Below are positions 6,876 to 15,385 of a stretch of 23,465 nucleotides of DNA, one piece after another. The notes beneath the pieces are model-generated. The model was not told where the DNA came from. It did no database searches and worked only from the letters and a program-made list of their open reading frames with translations. The position numbers and the translations under genes are program-made. Source of the stretch: an uncultured Tolumonas sp. (GTDB lineage: Bacteria > Pseudomonadota > Gammaproteobacteria > Enterobacterales > Aeromonadaceae). The stretch lies in assembly GCA_903931645.1 (NCBI GenBank), contig CAIZDF010000494.1:1-23465 (forward strand), written 5' to 3'. Each line of letters begins with the position of its first letter. Position 1 is the first letter of the stretch.

Positions 6876-7384
6876 GACGTATTCCTCAATTTGTTCCATC
6901 GTTGTTGAAGAAGCACATACATTCCTAAGGGAAAGATGTGCAGTTCATTACAAGCCCTAAGACTAATTACTGCTGCTCACGTAGCTCGTATATTTATATT
7001 TTCACAATGAACGAATAATTTCCTGTTTTGATTTTCACATTGTGATGTGAGTGGCATTTTTAGTTTGAAAGGTGTTGATAGTAAAACTCATTCGATACCC
7101 AATAATTGTGATGAAAATGGCTTTTTCATTTCTAAACGATCATAAAAGCCAAGTTAAAGCCTCGAAAGAGGCTTATTATTTGTGAAAAATTAATCCTAGT
7201 ACAAAAAATGAGGCGTAAGAAATGAAAAAAGAATGCTTTATTTTAACGCGACATGAAAAACACAAATGAAAGTAAACTTTCAAACTGAAACTTACATTTT
7301 TATCTGTAAATAACGCACTCCGATTTGCTCCTGCCACCCGCCTCTTGCTAATATCTGGATAAATGCACAGTATCAGAGGTCTTA
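6876..7384. promoter_or_regulatory. AT-rich divergent control region between srlA and recG
   Basis: This 509-bp gene-free stretch holds no ORF I would support. A plausible srl promoter -10 (TATAAA on the minus strand) is at 6993-6998. Two imperfect CRP-like sites lie upstream of it: TGTGA-N6-AAACA (minus, 7024-7039) and TGTGA-N6-TGGCA (plus, 7041-7056). They share a compact dyad TCACA-T-TGTGA at 7035-7045, which could instead be an SrlR or GutM target. CRP control of srl is known in E. coli. Further dyads are at 7111-7129, 7157-7174 and 7267-7282. A weak recG promoter candidate is TTGCTC (7325-7330), 18 bp, TAATAT (7349-7354). Individual sites are tentative; that this is a regulatory region is likely. 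Confidence 0.6.
7157..7174. terminator. Short GAAA-loop hairpin upstream of recG
   Basis: A perfect 7-bp stem, AAGCCTC and GAGGCTT, closed by a GAAA tetraloop. On the plus strand it is followed by ATTATTT, on the minus strand by TTTAACTT after the stem, so either direction could terminate weakly. No gene is recognised that it would serve. It could block read-through between srl and recG, or be the 3' end of an unrecognised short RNA. Confidence 0.35.
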
Positions 7385-9454
7385 ATGGAACTCTCTGCAG
7401 TCCCTATTTCCATGTTGAAAGGTGTTGGCAGTAAGTTGGCCGAAAAGCTGACTCACCTGCGGCTGCATACTGTGCAGGATCTGCTCTTCCATCTGCCACT
7501 ACGTTATGAAGATCGCACACGTCTCTACGCAATCGCGGAATTAAGTGCCGATCATTCCTGCACCACCGAAGGCGTGATCCAAAGTTGTGATATTCAGATG
7601 GGAAAACGCCGAATGTTGCTGTGTCGGATCAGTGACGGCAATGGTTCCGTGACACTGCGATTTTTCCATTTCACCGCCGGGCAGAAAAATGCGCTGGCCG
7701 TTGGTCGACGCCTCCGTTGTTTTGGCGAAATCAAACGTGGGCTGCATGGTTTTGAGATTGTGCATCCGGAATACAAACTGCTGGATGATGATGCGCCGTT
7801 AGACACCGATGCCACTTTGACGGCGGTCTACCCGACCACTGAAGGCTTGCGTCAGGCTTCATTGCGTAACCTGACCGATCAGGCGCTGCAACTACTCAAA
7901 GAAAATGGCGTCAAAGAACTATTACCGGATGGGTTATATCCACGCCAACTCAGCCTCGCCGATGCCCTGCTGTTACTGCATCGCCCACCACCGGATATTT
8001 CGCTGGTACAGTTAGAAAATGGTCAGCATCCGGCCCAGCAACGGCTGGCGCTGGAAGAGCTGATCGCTCATCACCTGACCGTCTTACAACTGCGTTACAG
8101 CACCCAACAGCATCAGGCGCGCGCCTTGCCCACCGATTGTTCGTTGTGCGAGCAACTACTGGCCCGTTTGCCTTTCAAACCGACCGGAGCCCAACAACGC
8201 GTAGGCCAGGAAATCAGCCAAGATCTGACCAAACCTTACCCAATGATGCGACTGGTGCAAGGCGATGTTGGCTCGGGTAAAACTCTCGTCGCCGCACTGG
8301 CCGCACTGCAGGTGATCGCACATGGCGGGCAAGTGGTACTGATGGCGCCAACGGAATTGCTGGCCGAACAACACGCCAATAATTTCAGTAACTGGCTCAC
8401 CCCATTAGGTATTGAAACTGGCTGGCTGGCTGGCAAAGTGAAAGGCAAGGCGCGCGAAAAACAGCTGGAAGCCATTCGCAACGGGCAAGTCAAAATGGTG
8501 GTCGGCACCCATGCGGTATTTCAGGAACAGGTCGAATTCCAACAACTGCTGCTGGTGATTGTCGATGAACAGCATCGCTTCGGCGTGCATCAACGTTTAG
8601 CCTTACGTGAAAAAGGCGCGCAGGATGGCATTTATCCGCACCAGTTGATCATGACCGCGACACCGATCCCGCGCACGCTGGCGATGACCGTGTATGCCGA
8701 TCTGGATACCTCGATCATTGATGAACTGCCACCCGGCCGTACTCCGATCACCACCGTCGCCTTACCCGATACCCGCCGCGAAATGGTGATCGAGCGGGTA
8801 CGCCAAGCCTGCCTGGAAGGGCGACAGGCATATTGGGTCTGCACCTTAATTGAAGAATCGGAAGTGCTGGAGTGTCAGGCGGCAGAGAATACCGCGGAAG
8901 ATCTGCAGCTTCTGCTACCGGAATTACATATTGGCTTGGTACATGGCCGCATGAAACCGGCAGAAAAACAGCGCGTGATGCAGGAATTTAAAGAAGGTAT
9001 TTTGCATCTGTTGGTGGCTACCACCGTGATTGAAGTTGGTGTTGATGTACCAAACGCGAGTCTGATGATCATCGAAAACCCTGAACGGCTAGGTTTGGCA
9101 CAATTACACCAGTTACGCGGGCGCGTTGGCCGTGGTTCCGTCGCCTCGCACTGTGTGCTGCTGTATCACGCCCCCTTGTCGAAAACTGCACAGCAACGCC
9201 TGGCCGTATTGCGTGACAGCAACGATGGTTTTGTTATTGCACAAAAAGATTTAGAGCTACGCGGCCCCGGTGAAATGCTCGGCGCCAAACAAACCGGCCT
9301 TGCTGATCTGAAGATCGCCGATCTGGTGCGCGATCAGGCGTTAATTCCGCAAGTGCAGCAGTTGGCACAACGAATTTTCCAGCAATACCCTGCTTGCGTC
9401 ACACCGCTGATCCGTCGTTGGTTCGGTGAACGAGATGATTATTCTCAAGCCTGA
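7385..9454 (+). CDS. recG: ATP-dependent DNA helicase RecG
   Basis: Superfamily 2 DNA translocase that reverses stalled replication forks and branch-migrates Holliday junctions; 689 residues (E. coli 693). The N-terminal wedge (OB-fold) domain covers roughly residues 1-200, with GVGSKLAEKL, QDLLFHLPLRYEDRT and the single-strand-binding barrel. Helicase motifs follow: GAQ at 268-270, Walker A GDVGSGKT at 293-300, APTELLAEQH, DEQH at 394-397, TATPIPRTL, then LVHGRMKP, TTVIEVGVDVPNA, QLRGRVGR and the C-terminal KDLELRGPGEMLG. In E. coli recG is co-transcribed with spoT and trmH; here it stands alone behind a long intergenic region. The ribosome site is AGAGG. Confidence 0.97.
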   Translation: MELSAVPISMLKGVGSKLAEKLTHLRLHTVQDLLFHLPLRYEDRTRLYAIAELSADHSCTTEGVIQSCDIQMGKRRMLLCRISDGNGSVTLRFFHFTAGQKNALAVGRRLRCFGEIKRGLHGFEIVHPEYKLLDDDAPLDTDATLTAVYPTTEGLRQASLRNLTDQALQLLKENGVKELLPDGLYPRQLSLADALLLLHRPPPDISLVQLENGQHPAQQRLALEELIAHHLTVLQLRYSTQQHQARALPTDCSLCEQLLARLPFKPTGAQQRVGQEISQDLTKPYPMMRLVQGDVGSGKTLVAALAALQVIAHGGQVVLMAPTELLAEQHANNFSNWLTPLGIETGWLAGKVKGKAREKQLEAIRNGQVKMVVGTHAVFQEQVEFQQLLLVIVDEQHRFGVHQRLALREKGAQDGIYPHQLIMTATPIPRTLAMTVYADLDTSIIDELPPGRTPITTVALPDTRREMVIERVRQACLEGRQAYWVCTLIEESEVLECQAAENTAEDLQLLLPELHIGLVHGRMKPAEKQRVMQEFKEGILHLLVATTVIEVGVDVPNASLMIIENPERLGLAQLHQLRGRVGRGSVASHCVLLYHAPLSKTAQQRLAVLRDSNDGFVIAQKDLELRGPGEMLGAKQTGLADLKIADLVRDQALIPQVQQLAQRIFQQYPACVTPLIRRWFGERDDYSQA

Positions 9455-9503
9455 TGCCATCCGTTACACTGAAGGTCAAATTTGCCTTAATTGTGTGTTC
9501 TGA

Positions 9504-11543
9504 ATGGCTTTTTTCATGCATCGTGCTTTTCGCTGGTTTCTGTATACCGTTCTGGTGCTTGTTGCGGCTATCTGGTTAACCTTGGGCCTGCTCAAACCGG
9601 AACATCTGAAAGGGCCCTTTGTCGCGTGGGTGCAACAGCAGACCGGCCTGCCGCTGGAGATCGGTAAACTCAATTACAACCCGCTATTTCCGAATGTGGT
9701 GCTGGCAGAAAATGTGACCCTCGGTCCGGATCTCAAAGCGGATAAAGTCTATCTGGAAATCGCCAGTGGCTCGTGGTGGCAACGCCAGTTACATATCGCG
9801 CACCTGGATATCATTCACCCACAGATTAAATGGCAGCCCGGCCTCAATCTGCCACAACCGTTGCGTCAATTACAGATCGATGATCTGACCATTGATAAGA
9901 TGAAACTAAGCTGGAATAACGGTTCATTAGACGGTGGCAGTCTGCATCTCACCAACTGGCAACCGATCCGCGATGGCGAAGTGCTGCCGTTTGCTGATGT
10001 CAAATTTGACGCTAGTGTCGATCGGTTACAACTCGATGCCTTAATACTGGGACGAACCCGCGCCCAAGGCACCCAATCAGGCCGAATCATCACAATCAGC
10101 GATCTGGAAAGTGACCTGTTCCATGGTGGCATGGCCGCCAAACTGAGCTGGGATCTGAACCATAATCAACTCGATTTTCAGGAACTCGCCCTCGCTAACT
10201 GGCAGTTAGATCTGCAAACACTACCCATTGCATCGGTAGTTCTTCCTCACATTACGGCCGAAGAAGTCACACTGGAAAATATCAGCGTCATTGATCTGAG
10301 CAAACACTTTGCGCTGAATCAGGCCACCGGAACAGTTGAAAAACTGGCCTGGTTACCCGGGCAATGGCCTACCTTTGAATATCAGGGCAAACTCGGCGAA
10401 TTTACCGATGGCCTGTTTCAATTAACCGATATGCAGGGGGAAGGTCGCCTGCGGGAACAAGACTGGCGCCTGCAACTGGAAGGTGCTGCTTATGCCGGAC
10501 AATTTAATGCTGATCTCGAAGGTAACCGCCAGCCAGCCACGCTCACCATTAATGATCTGCAATTAAATAACATGCAGCCTGAGCTGCGTCCCGGTTGGCA
10601 TGAATGGTTGGCGGCACAACCATTCCAACAAATTGATCTGCGCCGTTTGGATGTCAGTCATTTCTCGCTGATCTCGTTTGATGACAGCGTGCCCTTAACC
10701 ATGAAATGGCTGGATCTGTTCCTCACGGATCTGCGTTGGACACCCCAAGGCTGGCAAAACAGCAACCACAAGGCACGGTTGGAAGGCAGCTGGCTGGAGT
10801 TAGTGTGGCAAACACTGGTCAGCCGCAAAGCCGAATTCCAAGCCGAAATGGCTGACAACGCGGTGCAACTCAAACAATTTACGACTCAATTGGAAGAGTC
10901 AGCACTGAACATCAGCGGCCAATGGGGTCTGAAAGCTGACATTCCACATCAATTAAAACTGTCCCTAAAAAATTTCGATTTGGAACAACTCAGCGATATG
11001 TGGGGGCCGCGTTATCCATTTGCCGGCCAAGCCAGCCTAACGGTTGATCTGCAAGCACAGGGGCAAGACTGGAATGGTATCAAATCAAGTCTGAAAGGCG
11101 CTGCGACGTTGGATATGCAGGATCTGTTTGTTAATGGGCTGACCCTTGATGCTTATCTGGATGCCCTACTGACACCCAAAGCCCCGCCGACGCAGGATTT
11201 TGGTCAAATGATCGGTAAATTACGCGGTGGCGACAGCGCGTTTAATCATGTGCATATTAACTTGCAGGCGGATAAGGGCCGGCTTGATTTCAGCAACTCG
11301 GCATTTGAATCTATTACCCATTTAATCGGTGTGAAACAAGGCTTGGATCTCAGTAAAAACAGCTGGCAACTGCAGCTTGGTTTACTCAATGATCAGAATC
11401 AGCCGGAATTACTCGGCAGCCTAAGTGGTGAATTAACCACACCAAAATTACAATTCCGTCTGCCACCCAACAATGCCAGCAACTGGGCTACCCTGCCGAT
11501 CCACTATCCGCCACAGGGTAAAGAGGGGGCGTTACGGGAATGA
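9504..11543 (+). CDS. AsmA-family inner-membrane-anchored protein (YicH-like)
   Basis: A 679-residue protein with one N-terminal membrane anchor (FLYTVLVLVAAIWLTLGLL, about residues 12-30) and a long periplasmic part of repeated short beta-strand units (such as LQIDDLTIDKMKLSW and LTINDLQLNNM), the layout of AsmA/TamB-type proteins. Members are thought to span the envelope and move or regulate phospholipids. The C-terminal portion contains the AsmA-like DLFVNGLTLDAYLDALL and LSGELTTPKLQFRLP. NVVLAENVTLGPD near the N-terminus resembles E. coli YicH, which also lies close to recG, so it may be a YicH-type member; that is inference. The start is the first ATG; an alternative ATG four codons later is possible because neither has a strong ribosome site. 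The downstream ORF starts inside its stop codon (ATGA). Confidence 0.82.
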   Translation: MAFFMHRAFRWFLYTVLVLVAAIWLTLGLLKPEHLKGPFVAWVQQQTGLPLEIGKLNYNPLFPNVVLAENVTLGPDLKADKVYLEIASGSWWQRQLHIAHLDIIHPQIKWQPGLNLPQPLRQLQIDDLTIDKMKLSWNNGSLDGGSLHLTNWQPIRDGEVLPFADVKFDASVDRLQLDALILGRTRAQGTQSGRIITISDLESDLFHGGMAAKLSWDLNHNQLDFQELALANWQLDLQTLPIASVVLPHITAEEVTLENISVIDLSKHFALNQATGTVEKLAWLPGQWPTFEYQGKLGEFTDGLFQLTDMQGEGRLREQDWRLQLEGAAYAGQFNADLEGNRQPATLTINDLQLNNMQPELRPGWHEWLAAQPFQQIDLRRLDVSHFSLISFDDSVPLTMKWLDLFLTDLRWTPQGWQNSNHKARLEGSWLELVWQTLVSRKAEFQAEMADNAVQLKQFTTQLEESALNISGQWGLKADIPHQLKLSLKNFDLEQLSDMWGPRYPFAGQASLTVDLQAQGQDWNGIKSSLKGAATLDMQDLFVNGLTLDAYLDALLTPKAPPTQDFGQMIGKLRGGDSAFNHVHINLQADKGRLDFSNSAFESITHLIGVKQGLDLSKNSWQLQLGLLNDQNQPELLGSLSGELTTPKLQFRLPPNNASNWATLPIHYPPQGKEGALRE

Positions 11544-12232
11544 ACGCCTTCCCGGCTATGGAGTTTGATGTCACAACCGCCAGCGAGGCCGGGGCGCTCA
11601 TTTATTGGCAGCGGAAAGAAGAGCAATCACTGGAAGTTCGCGAAGACACCGAGTTTCGCTGGTTACTGCTGGATGGTGTGGTGCAATCCGTATTACGCCA
11701 TACCGCACCTGATGAGCTGTGTTTACCCCACCAGCAGATCTTGCAGGCCTTGTTACCCGCGCATGCCGAACAGGTCTTACATTTAGGTTTGGGTGGTGGC
11801 GATTTCCTGCGCTGGTTGCATCATCGTTACCCTGGCGTACAACAAACCGCTATCGATCTGAATCAGCAAGTTATTCATCTCTATCAGCGATTTTTCCAGC
11901 AAGCCGAACAGCCGCAGTTACATGCGCAAGACGCTTTCGCCTGGTTAAATACGAATCAGCAGCGGTACGATCTGATCTTGATCGATCTGTTCAGTGATGA
12001 CGGCAGCCCAGCGCCTTTATTCCAAGTGGAAACCTACCAGCAACTGCAAAAAAACATGACCGCGGATGGCAAAGTCATTGTGAATTTACTGCCGCGTACC
12101 GAACAAGAATGGCAACGGGTGCAGCAGTTACTGGCTTTTTGTGGTGATGTCCGCAGCGTACAAATCGCCGGCTACCGCAACTATCTAGTGTGGACTGAAC
12201 CGAAACAACCACCTAGACCTGTAACCACCTAA
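11540..12232 (+). CDS. Spermidine-synthase-like SAM-fold protein
   Basis: A 230-residue protein with the Rossmann SAM-binding fold of the spermidine synthase / polyamine aminopropyltransferase superfamily. Motif I is [20 protein letters not shown] (about residues 79-98), followed by the acidic strand end [10 protein letters not shown], an [15 protein letters not shown] region ([12 protein letters not shown]) and [11 protein letters not shown]. It is shorter than true SpeE (about 290), and the N-terminal beta domain is reduced. The SpeE DxxDP catalytic segment is replaced by DLFSDDG, so spermidine synthesis should not be assumed. The start ATG overlaps the AsmA stop by 4 bp, which suggests translational coupling. 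Its last codons (PPRPVTT) are formed by a 16-bp tandem duplication that also carries the dtd stop region; the two genes' ends overlap by 4 bp. Confidence 0.8.
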   Translation: MNAFPAMEFDVTTASEAGALIYWQRKEEQSLEVREDTEFRWLLLDGVVQSVLRHTAPDELCLPHQQILQALLPAHAEQVLHLGLGGGDFLRWLHHRYPGVQQTAIDLNQQVIHLYQRFFQQAEQPQLHAQDAFAWLNTNQQRYDLILIDLFSDDGSPAPLFQVETYQQLQKNMTADGKVIVNLLPRTEQEWQRVQQLLAFCGDVRSVQIAGYRNYLVWTEPKQPPRPVTT

Positions 12233-12239
12233 ACCTGTA
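12208..12239. repeat. 16-bp tandem duplication at a convergent gene junction
   Basis: Two head-to-tail units, ACCACCTAGACCTGTA (12208-12223) and ACCACCTAAACCTGTA (12224-12239), differ at one base. Read on the minus strand each contains CTACAGGTYTAG, i.e. the codons for the end of Dtd (Leu-Gln-Val-stop). Confidence 0.9.
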
Positions 12240-12669
12240 GCCAAAACGTAACCGGGCCATCGTTGACTAAACTGACCTGCATATCGGCCGCAAACCGGCC
12301 ACTGGCAACCGGAATAGCCTTCGCCGCCATCTGCGCAATAAAGTGTTCATACAAGCTTTCCGCCTGTGCCGGATCCGCATTGCGTTCAGCAAAACTTGGG
12401 CGCATGCCTTTGTGCGTATCAGCAGCCAAAGTGAACTGAGACACCACCAGCACGCTACCACCGACTTGTTGCACATTCAGATTCATTTTACCATCGTCAT
12501 CACTGAACACCCGATAACCTGCCACCCGATGCGCTAATTTATCGGCTTTTGTCGTGTCATCGCCACGCTCGACGCCCAATAACACCAGTAAGCCGTGACC
12601 AATTTTGCCGGTAATTTCACCATCCACGACAACACGGGCTTCGCTGACCCGCTGGATCAAAGCAATCAT
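12229..12669 (-). CDS. dtd: D-aminoacyl-tRNA deacylase Dtd
   Basis: Cytoplasmic proofreading enzyme that hydrolyses D-amino acids (and glycine mischarged on tRNA-Ala) from tRNA. It has 146 residues, about the E. coli length (145). The two family motifs are intact: [16 protein letters not shown] (SQxTL) and the C-terminal [11 protein letters not shown] (cross-subunit Gly-Pro motif). [18 protein letters not shown] and GKMNLNVQQ also match. The start has a GAGGA ribosome site. The stop codon lies within the second unit of the 16-bp tandem duplication and the gene overlaps the 3' end of the convergent SAM-fold gene by 4 bp. The exporter gene upstream in the same orientation is cut off from it by a strong terminator, so dtd has its own promoter. 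Confidence 0.96.
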   Translation of the reverse strand: MIALIQRVSEARVVVDGEITGKIGHGLLVLLGVERGDDTTKADKLAHRVAGYRVFSDDDGKMNLNVQQVGGSVLVVSQFTLAADTHKGMRPSFAERNADPAQAESLYEHFIAQMAAKAIPVASGRFAADMQVSLVNDGPVTFWLQV

Positions 12670-12723
12670 GATTTTTCCTCAATATTTGTATCGGCTTAGC
12701 TTAACGGAAATTTTTTCGGAACA

Positions 12724-12759
12724 GAAAAAAAGAGCGGCGAGAGGAGACTTCTCGCCGCT
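12724..12759 (-). terminator. Strong intrinsic terminator after the EmrD-like exporter gene
   Basis: A perfect 10-bp stem AGCGGCGAGA (12733-12742) with TCTCGCCGCT (12750-12759), 7-nt loop, then CTTTTTTTCTG on the minus strand. It ends transcription coming from the exporter gene before it enters dtd. Confidence 0.92.
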
Positions 12760-12820
12760 AAAGGTCCGCTTATTCAGCGTTCTACAAAGGAACTCGGTGA
12801 TGGATAGCTCGGTAAAGAGC

Positions 12821-14122
12821 TCAGTGATGAACTGGCTGATGGTGCGAATGCCAATCATCTGAAGCAGGTACGGTATTTCGTGCATGATGAGTCAGATACA
12901 ACAACACTGCACTGCCCAGCAACAACACCATGCCCAGACCAAAAATCGAAGTGACGCCTAAGCCAACCAACAAGGCACTGGCTAGTGAGGCCGACAACAT
13001 TTGCCCCGCGCCCGCCAGCGCCGTCGCGGTGCCAGCAGTACGTTTGTAGGGTTCCAGTAAACTGGCCAGCGCATTAGGGAATGCCATGCCATTGCCAAAG
13101 GCAAACAGCGCCAGACCCAACATCATTAACAATGCAGTGTGCGGCAGTAATAACATGCTTAAACCAGACACAAATTGCAGCAGTGACGCGACTTGTAAGA
13201 CGGTTTCTTTCGAGAAATAGTGACGGGTTTTACTGGCCAAGATGCCACCCAGCACCAGAGAGAACGCCGGTAACAGCGTCCAGCGACCATACACATCGGC
13301 ACTCATGCCGACTTGCATTTGCATGATGAATGGCATCACCGAGATAGAGAAAACGTTCAATGAATACTGGATCCACACCACCCCAGAGTAACAACGGAAG
13401 TGGTTGCTCTTCAGCAACTGGGCATACTGATGTACAAAATCGATGAAGTGTGCCCGCTCATCCGCAGACTGCGCTTGATGGGTTTCGTCAAAACGATAGA
13501 ACAACAGCACCCACAACAAGCCTAAATAACCCGCCATGGTGAAGAAAATACTGACCCAGCCAAAATGAGTCGTCAGAAAACCGCCCGCTAATGGGGTAAT
13601 GGTCGGCACAAACGCCATCACAATGCCGAAATAGGCCATCGCCTGACGTAAATGAGAACCCTCATAGCGGTCACGCAGTGAGACGCGGGCAATGACCGAT
13701 GCACAACCGGCACCAATACCCTGCAACACACGCCCTAAAATAATCAGCGATGCGCTGTGATGCGCAAACAGACACAGTAAAATGCCAAATACCGCCACCA
13801 TCAGACCGGATAACAACACCGGACGGCGGCCGTAAATATCAGATAACGGGCCATAGAACAGTTGTGATGGGCCAAAACCGAGCAGATAAGCCGATACCAA
13901 CCATTGTGTCATCTGCGAAGAAATACCCAGATCTTGGTGCATTTCCGGCAGGGCTGGTAGTAATAAACTCATTCCGGTCTGACCAACGGCGATCAGCAAA
14001 CAAGAGTAGATCACCGGCACCCATTTCTCGCTGCGACTTAATTCTTTTTGCTGCAGGATCACGGGTTGTTGAATAACCGCTGGATCTTTATAGTATGCGC
14101 CACTGCTACTGTCACTACTCAT
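12821..14122 (-). CDS. Bcr/CflA-type (EmrD-like) multidrug efflux MFS transporter
   Basis: A 433-residue major-facilitator H+ antiporter with 12 predicted hydrophobic segments. Motif A of the drug:H+ antiporter-1 family is LFYGPLSDIYGRRPVLL; the motif B region is ILGRVLQGIGAGCASVIAR with the membrane arginine; the motif C-like region is AFVPTITPLAGGFLTTHFGW. This pattern is that of the Bcr/CflA/EmrD group; the substrate cannot be told from sequence. The N-terminus (about 30 residues before WVPVIYSC) is longer than in EmrD and hydrophilic, so a later start is possible, though no better ribosome site is evident. The C-terminus is His-rich (WHSHHQPVHH). It is divergent from a LysR regulator, the usual arrangement for a regulator and its target, and a 24-bp palindrome sits 37 bp upstream of its start. 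Confidence 0.85.
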   Translation of the reverse strand: MSSDSSSGAYYKDPAVIQQPVILQQKELSRSEKWVPVIYSCLLIAVGQTGMSLLLPALPEMHQDLGISSQMTQWLVSAYLLGFGPSQLFYGPLSDIYGRRPVLLSGLMVAVFGILLCLFAHHSASLIILGRVLQGIGAGCASVIARVSLRDRYEGSHLRQAMAYFGIVMAFVPTITPLAGGFLTTHFGWVSIFFTMAGYLGLLWVLLFYRFDETHQAQSADERAHFIDFVHQYAQLLKSNHFRCYSGVVWIQYSLNVFSISVMPFIMQMQVGMSADVYGRWTLLPAFSLVLGGILASKTRHYFSKETVLQVASLLQFVSGLSMLLLPHTALLMMLGLALFAFGNGMAFPNALASLLEPYKRTAGTATALAGAGQMLSASLASALLVGLGVTSIFGLGMVLLLGSAVLLYLTHHARNTVPASDDWHSHHQPVHH

Positions 14123-14379
14123 TTTTGTTCTCTGGATTTAGCGGGAATACATAGCCCGAACCATGAAATGACACTTTCATGGTGAAAAACTCTGTAAATC
14201 GAACGATTGACGAGGTTTTTCATAATTATCAGTAGCAAGGGTCATAACTGTCTAACGACTAATATTCATAGCCTGTGATAAGAAAAACTTTTCACCAAAT
14301 TTGGCGTAGATTATGCAGAACACATTCCAGTTCCTGCTCAAGGCAGGCCGCATAAGCATCTGCGTTTCAAGGGGTTAAT
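14123..14379. promoter_or_regulatory. Divergent promoter region of exporter and LysR gene, with a strong palindrome
   Basis: The standout element is the inverted repeat ACCATGAAA-TGACAC-TTTCATGGT at 14160-14183, with perfect 9-bp arms, placed to control the exporter (start 14122). Nearer the LysR gene is CCAAATTTGG, a perfect 10-bp palindrome inside TCACCAAATTTGGCGTA. GGTGAAAAACT (14181-14191) recurs inverted as AACTTTTCACC further right. No confident -35/-10 pair was assigned. Confidence 0.5.
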
Positions 14380-15354
14380 GTGAACGTTCGTTTTCTGGAA
14401 ACATTTTTGTGGGTCGCACGGTTAAATAGTTTTCGTTTAACTGCTGAAAAATTGTTCACCACGCAGGCGTCCATCTCCAACCGCATTGCGGCACTGGAAG
14501 AGGAACTCGGCGTTAAATTGTTCGTGCGCGACAATAAAGGTGTACGTTTGACCCCGGATGGTGACAAGGTGCTGGAGTATGCCGAACAGATCGTCGGGCG
14601 GGCGCATGCCTTACGCATGTCACTCGGGCAAGCCAGTGGTTATGAAGGCAAAGTGCGTATCGGTGCCATCGATTCGGTAGTACAAACCTGGTTTATCGAG
14701 CTGTTATCCTGGATCACCGTCAATTACCCGCATCTGGAAGTCGAAATCGCCGTCGACAGTGCGCGCGGTTTATCCAACCAATTGCAAAAAGGGTATCTGG
14801 ATATCGCCTTTCAGGCGGACTTGGTGCGTCTGGAGTCGATCCGCAATCTGGAGCTGGCGAAATACCCGATGCGCTGGATTGTCGCCGCTAATTCCCCCTA
14901 TAACCGCCCATTTTCGTCGCTACAGGAACTGGCCAGTGAACGGCTGATCACTTTTGTCGCCAACTCACGGCCACATCAAGATATTCTGAGCTTGTTGCAT
15001 CTCAACGGCATTACCTCACCGCGGATCAGCTGCGTAAACTCGTTTGCCGCCATGACCCGCCTGATTGAAGATGGTTTTGGCATCGGCGTGATCCCACCGG
15101 CATTGGTGCGTGAACAACTGGCGAACGGTTCTTTAGTGATTTTAAACATCGCCAATACTCAGCCGTCTTCGCTTTCTATGCTGTCGCAAGTGGCCTCGTG
15201 GCGTACCGGTTCAGGGCTGGAACACTGCGAAGCGATTGTGCGGCAAGCACAAAATATCGTGCAGCGGTTCTGCAAAATCATCGGCCCTGAGCGCGGCATC
15301 GCTGCCAACATCGCTCCCACCGTAAAACAAGTCGATAGCCGCGAAATGAGTTAA
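14380..15354 (+). CDS. LysR-family transcriptional regulator
   Basis: A 324-residue LysR-type regulator. The N-terminal winged helix is typical: RFLETFLWVARLNSFRLTAE, LFTTQASISNRIAALEEELG and KLFVRDNKGVRLTPDG. The C-terminal part is a periplasmic-binding-protein-like effector domain (KVRIGAIDSVVQTWF to IEDGFGIGVIPPALV). The start is GTG at 14380 with an AAGGGG ribosome site 5 bases upstream; the overlapping ATG two bases earlier meets a stop at once. It is divergent from the EmrD-like exporter, and by the usual LysR logic may regulate it, although yigB and the DMT exporter directly downstream are equally possible targets. The effector is unknown. The C-terminal 30 residues extend past the usual domain end and are not recognised. 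Confidence 0.85.
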   Translation: MNVRFLETFLWVARLNSFRLTAEKLFTTQASISNRIAALEEELGVKLFVRDNKGVRLTPDGDKVLEYAEQIVGRAHALRMSLGQASGYEGKVRIGAIDSVVQTWFIELLSWITVNYPHLEVEIAVDSARGLSNQLQKGYLDIAFQADLVRLESIRNLELAKYPMRWIVAANSPYNRPFSSLQELASERLITFVANSRPHQDILSLLHLNGITSPRISCVNSFAAMTRLIEDGFGIGVIPPALVREQLANGSLVILNIANTQPSSLSMLSQVASWRTGSGLEHCEAIVRQAQNIVQRFCKIIGPERGIAANIAPTVKQVDSREMS

Positions 15355-15385
15355 TATACCTGAGACTTTTCTTTCGGAGCCCACC

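Noticed and set aside
6876..6899. Upstream ATG for srlA adding 8 residues.
   Set aside because: No ribosome site there; the internal ATG at 6875 has GAGGAA and matches the family's N-terminus.
7111..7185. A 24-codon ORF (MKMAFSFLND...) in the srlA-recG gap.
   Set aside because: No ribosome site, it spans two dyads, and it has no recognisable peptide features; likely chance.
7222..7267. A 14-codon ORF (MKKECFILTRHEKH...) with GAGG upstream, possibly a leader peptide before recG.
   Set aside because: No attenuator structure follows and the codons carry no regulatory pattern; too short to support.
7065..7434. TTGAAAGGTGTTG..AGTAA occurs at 7065-7084 and inside recG at 7415-7434 (18 of 20 identical, 350 bp apart).
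   Set aside because: Flanks do not match, and a rough estimate of the number of 20-mer pairs in a window this size puts one such match near chance level.
12785..12836. Imperfect tandem repeats of a CTCGGTGATG-like unit at the 3' end of the exporter gene.
   Set aside because: Unit length and sequence vary too much to call a real repeat; it is mostly the low-complexity His-rich tail coding.
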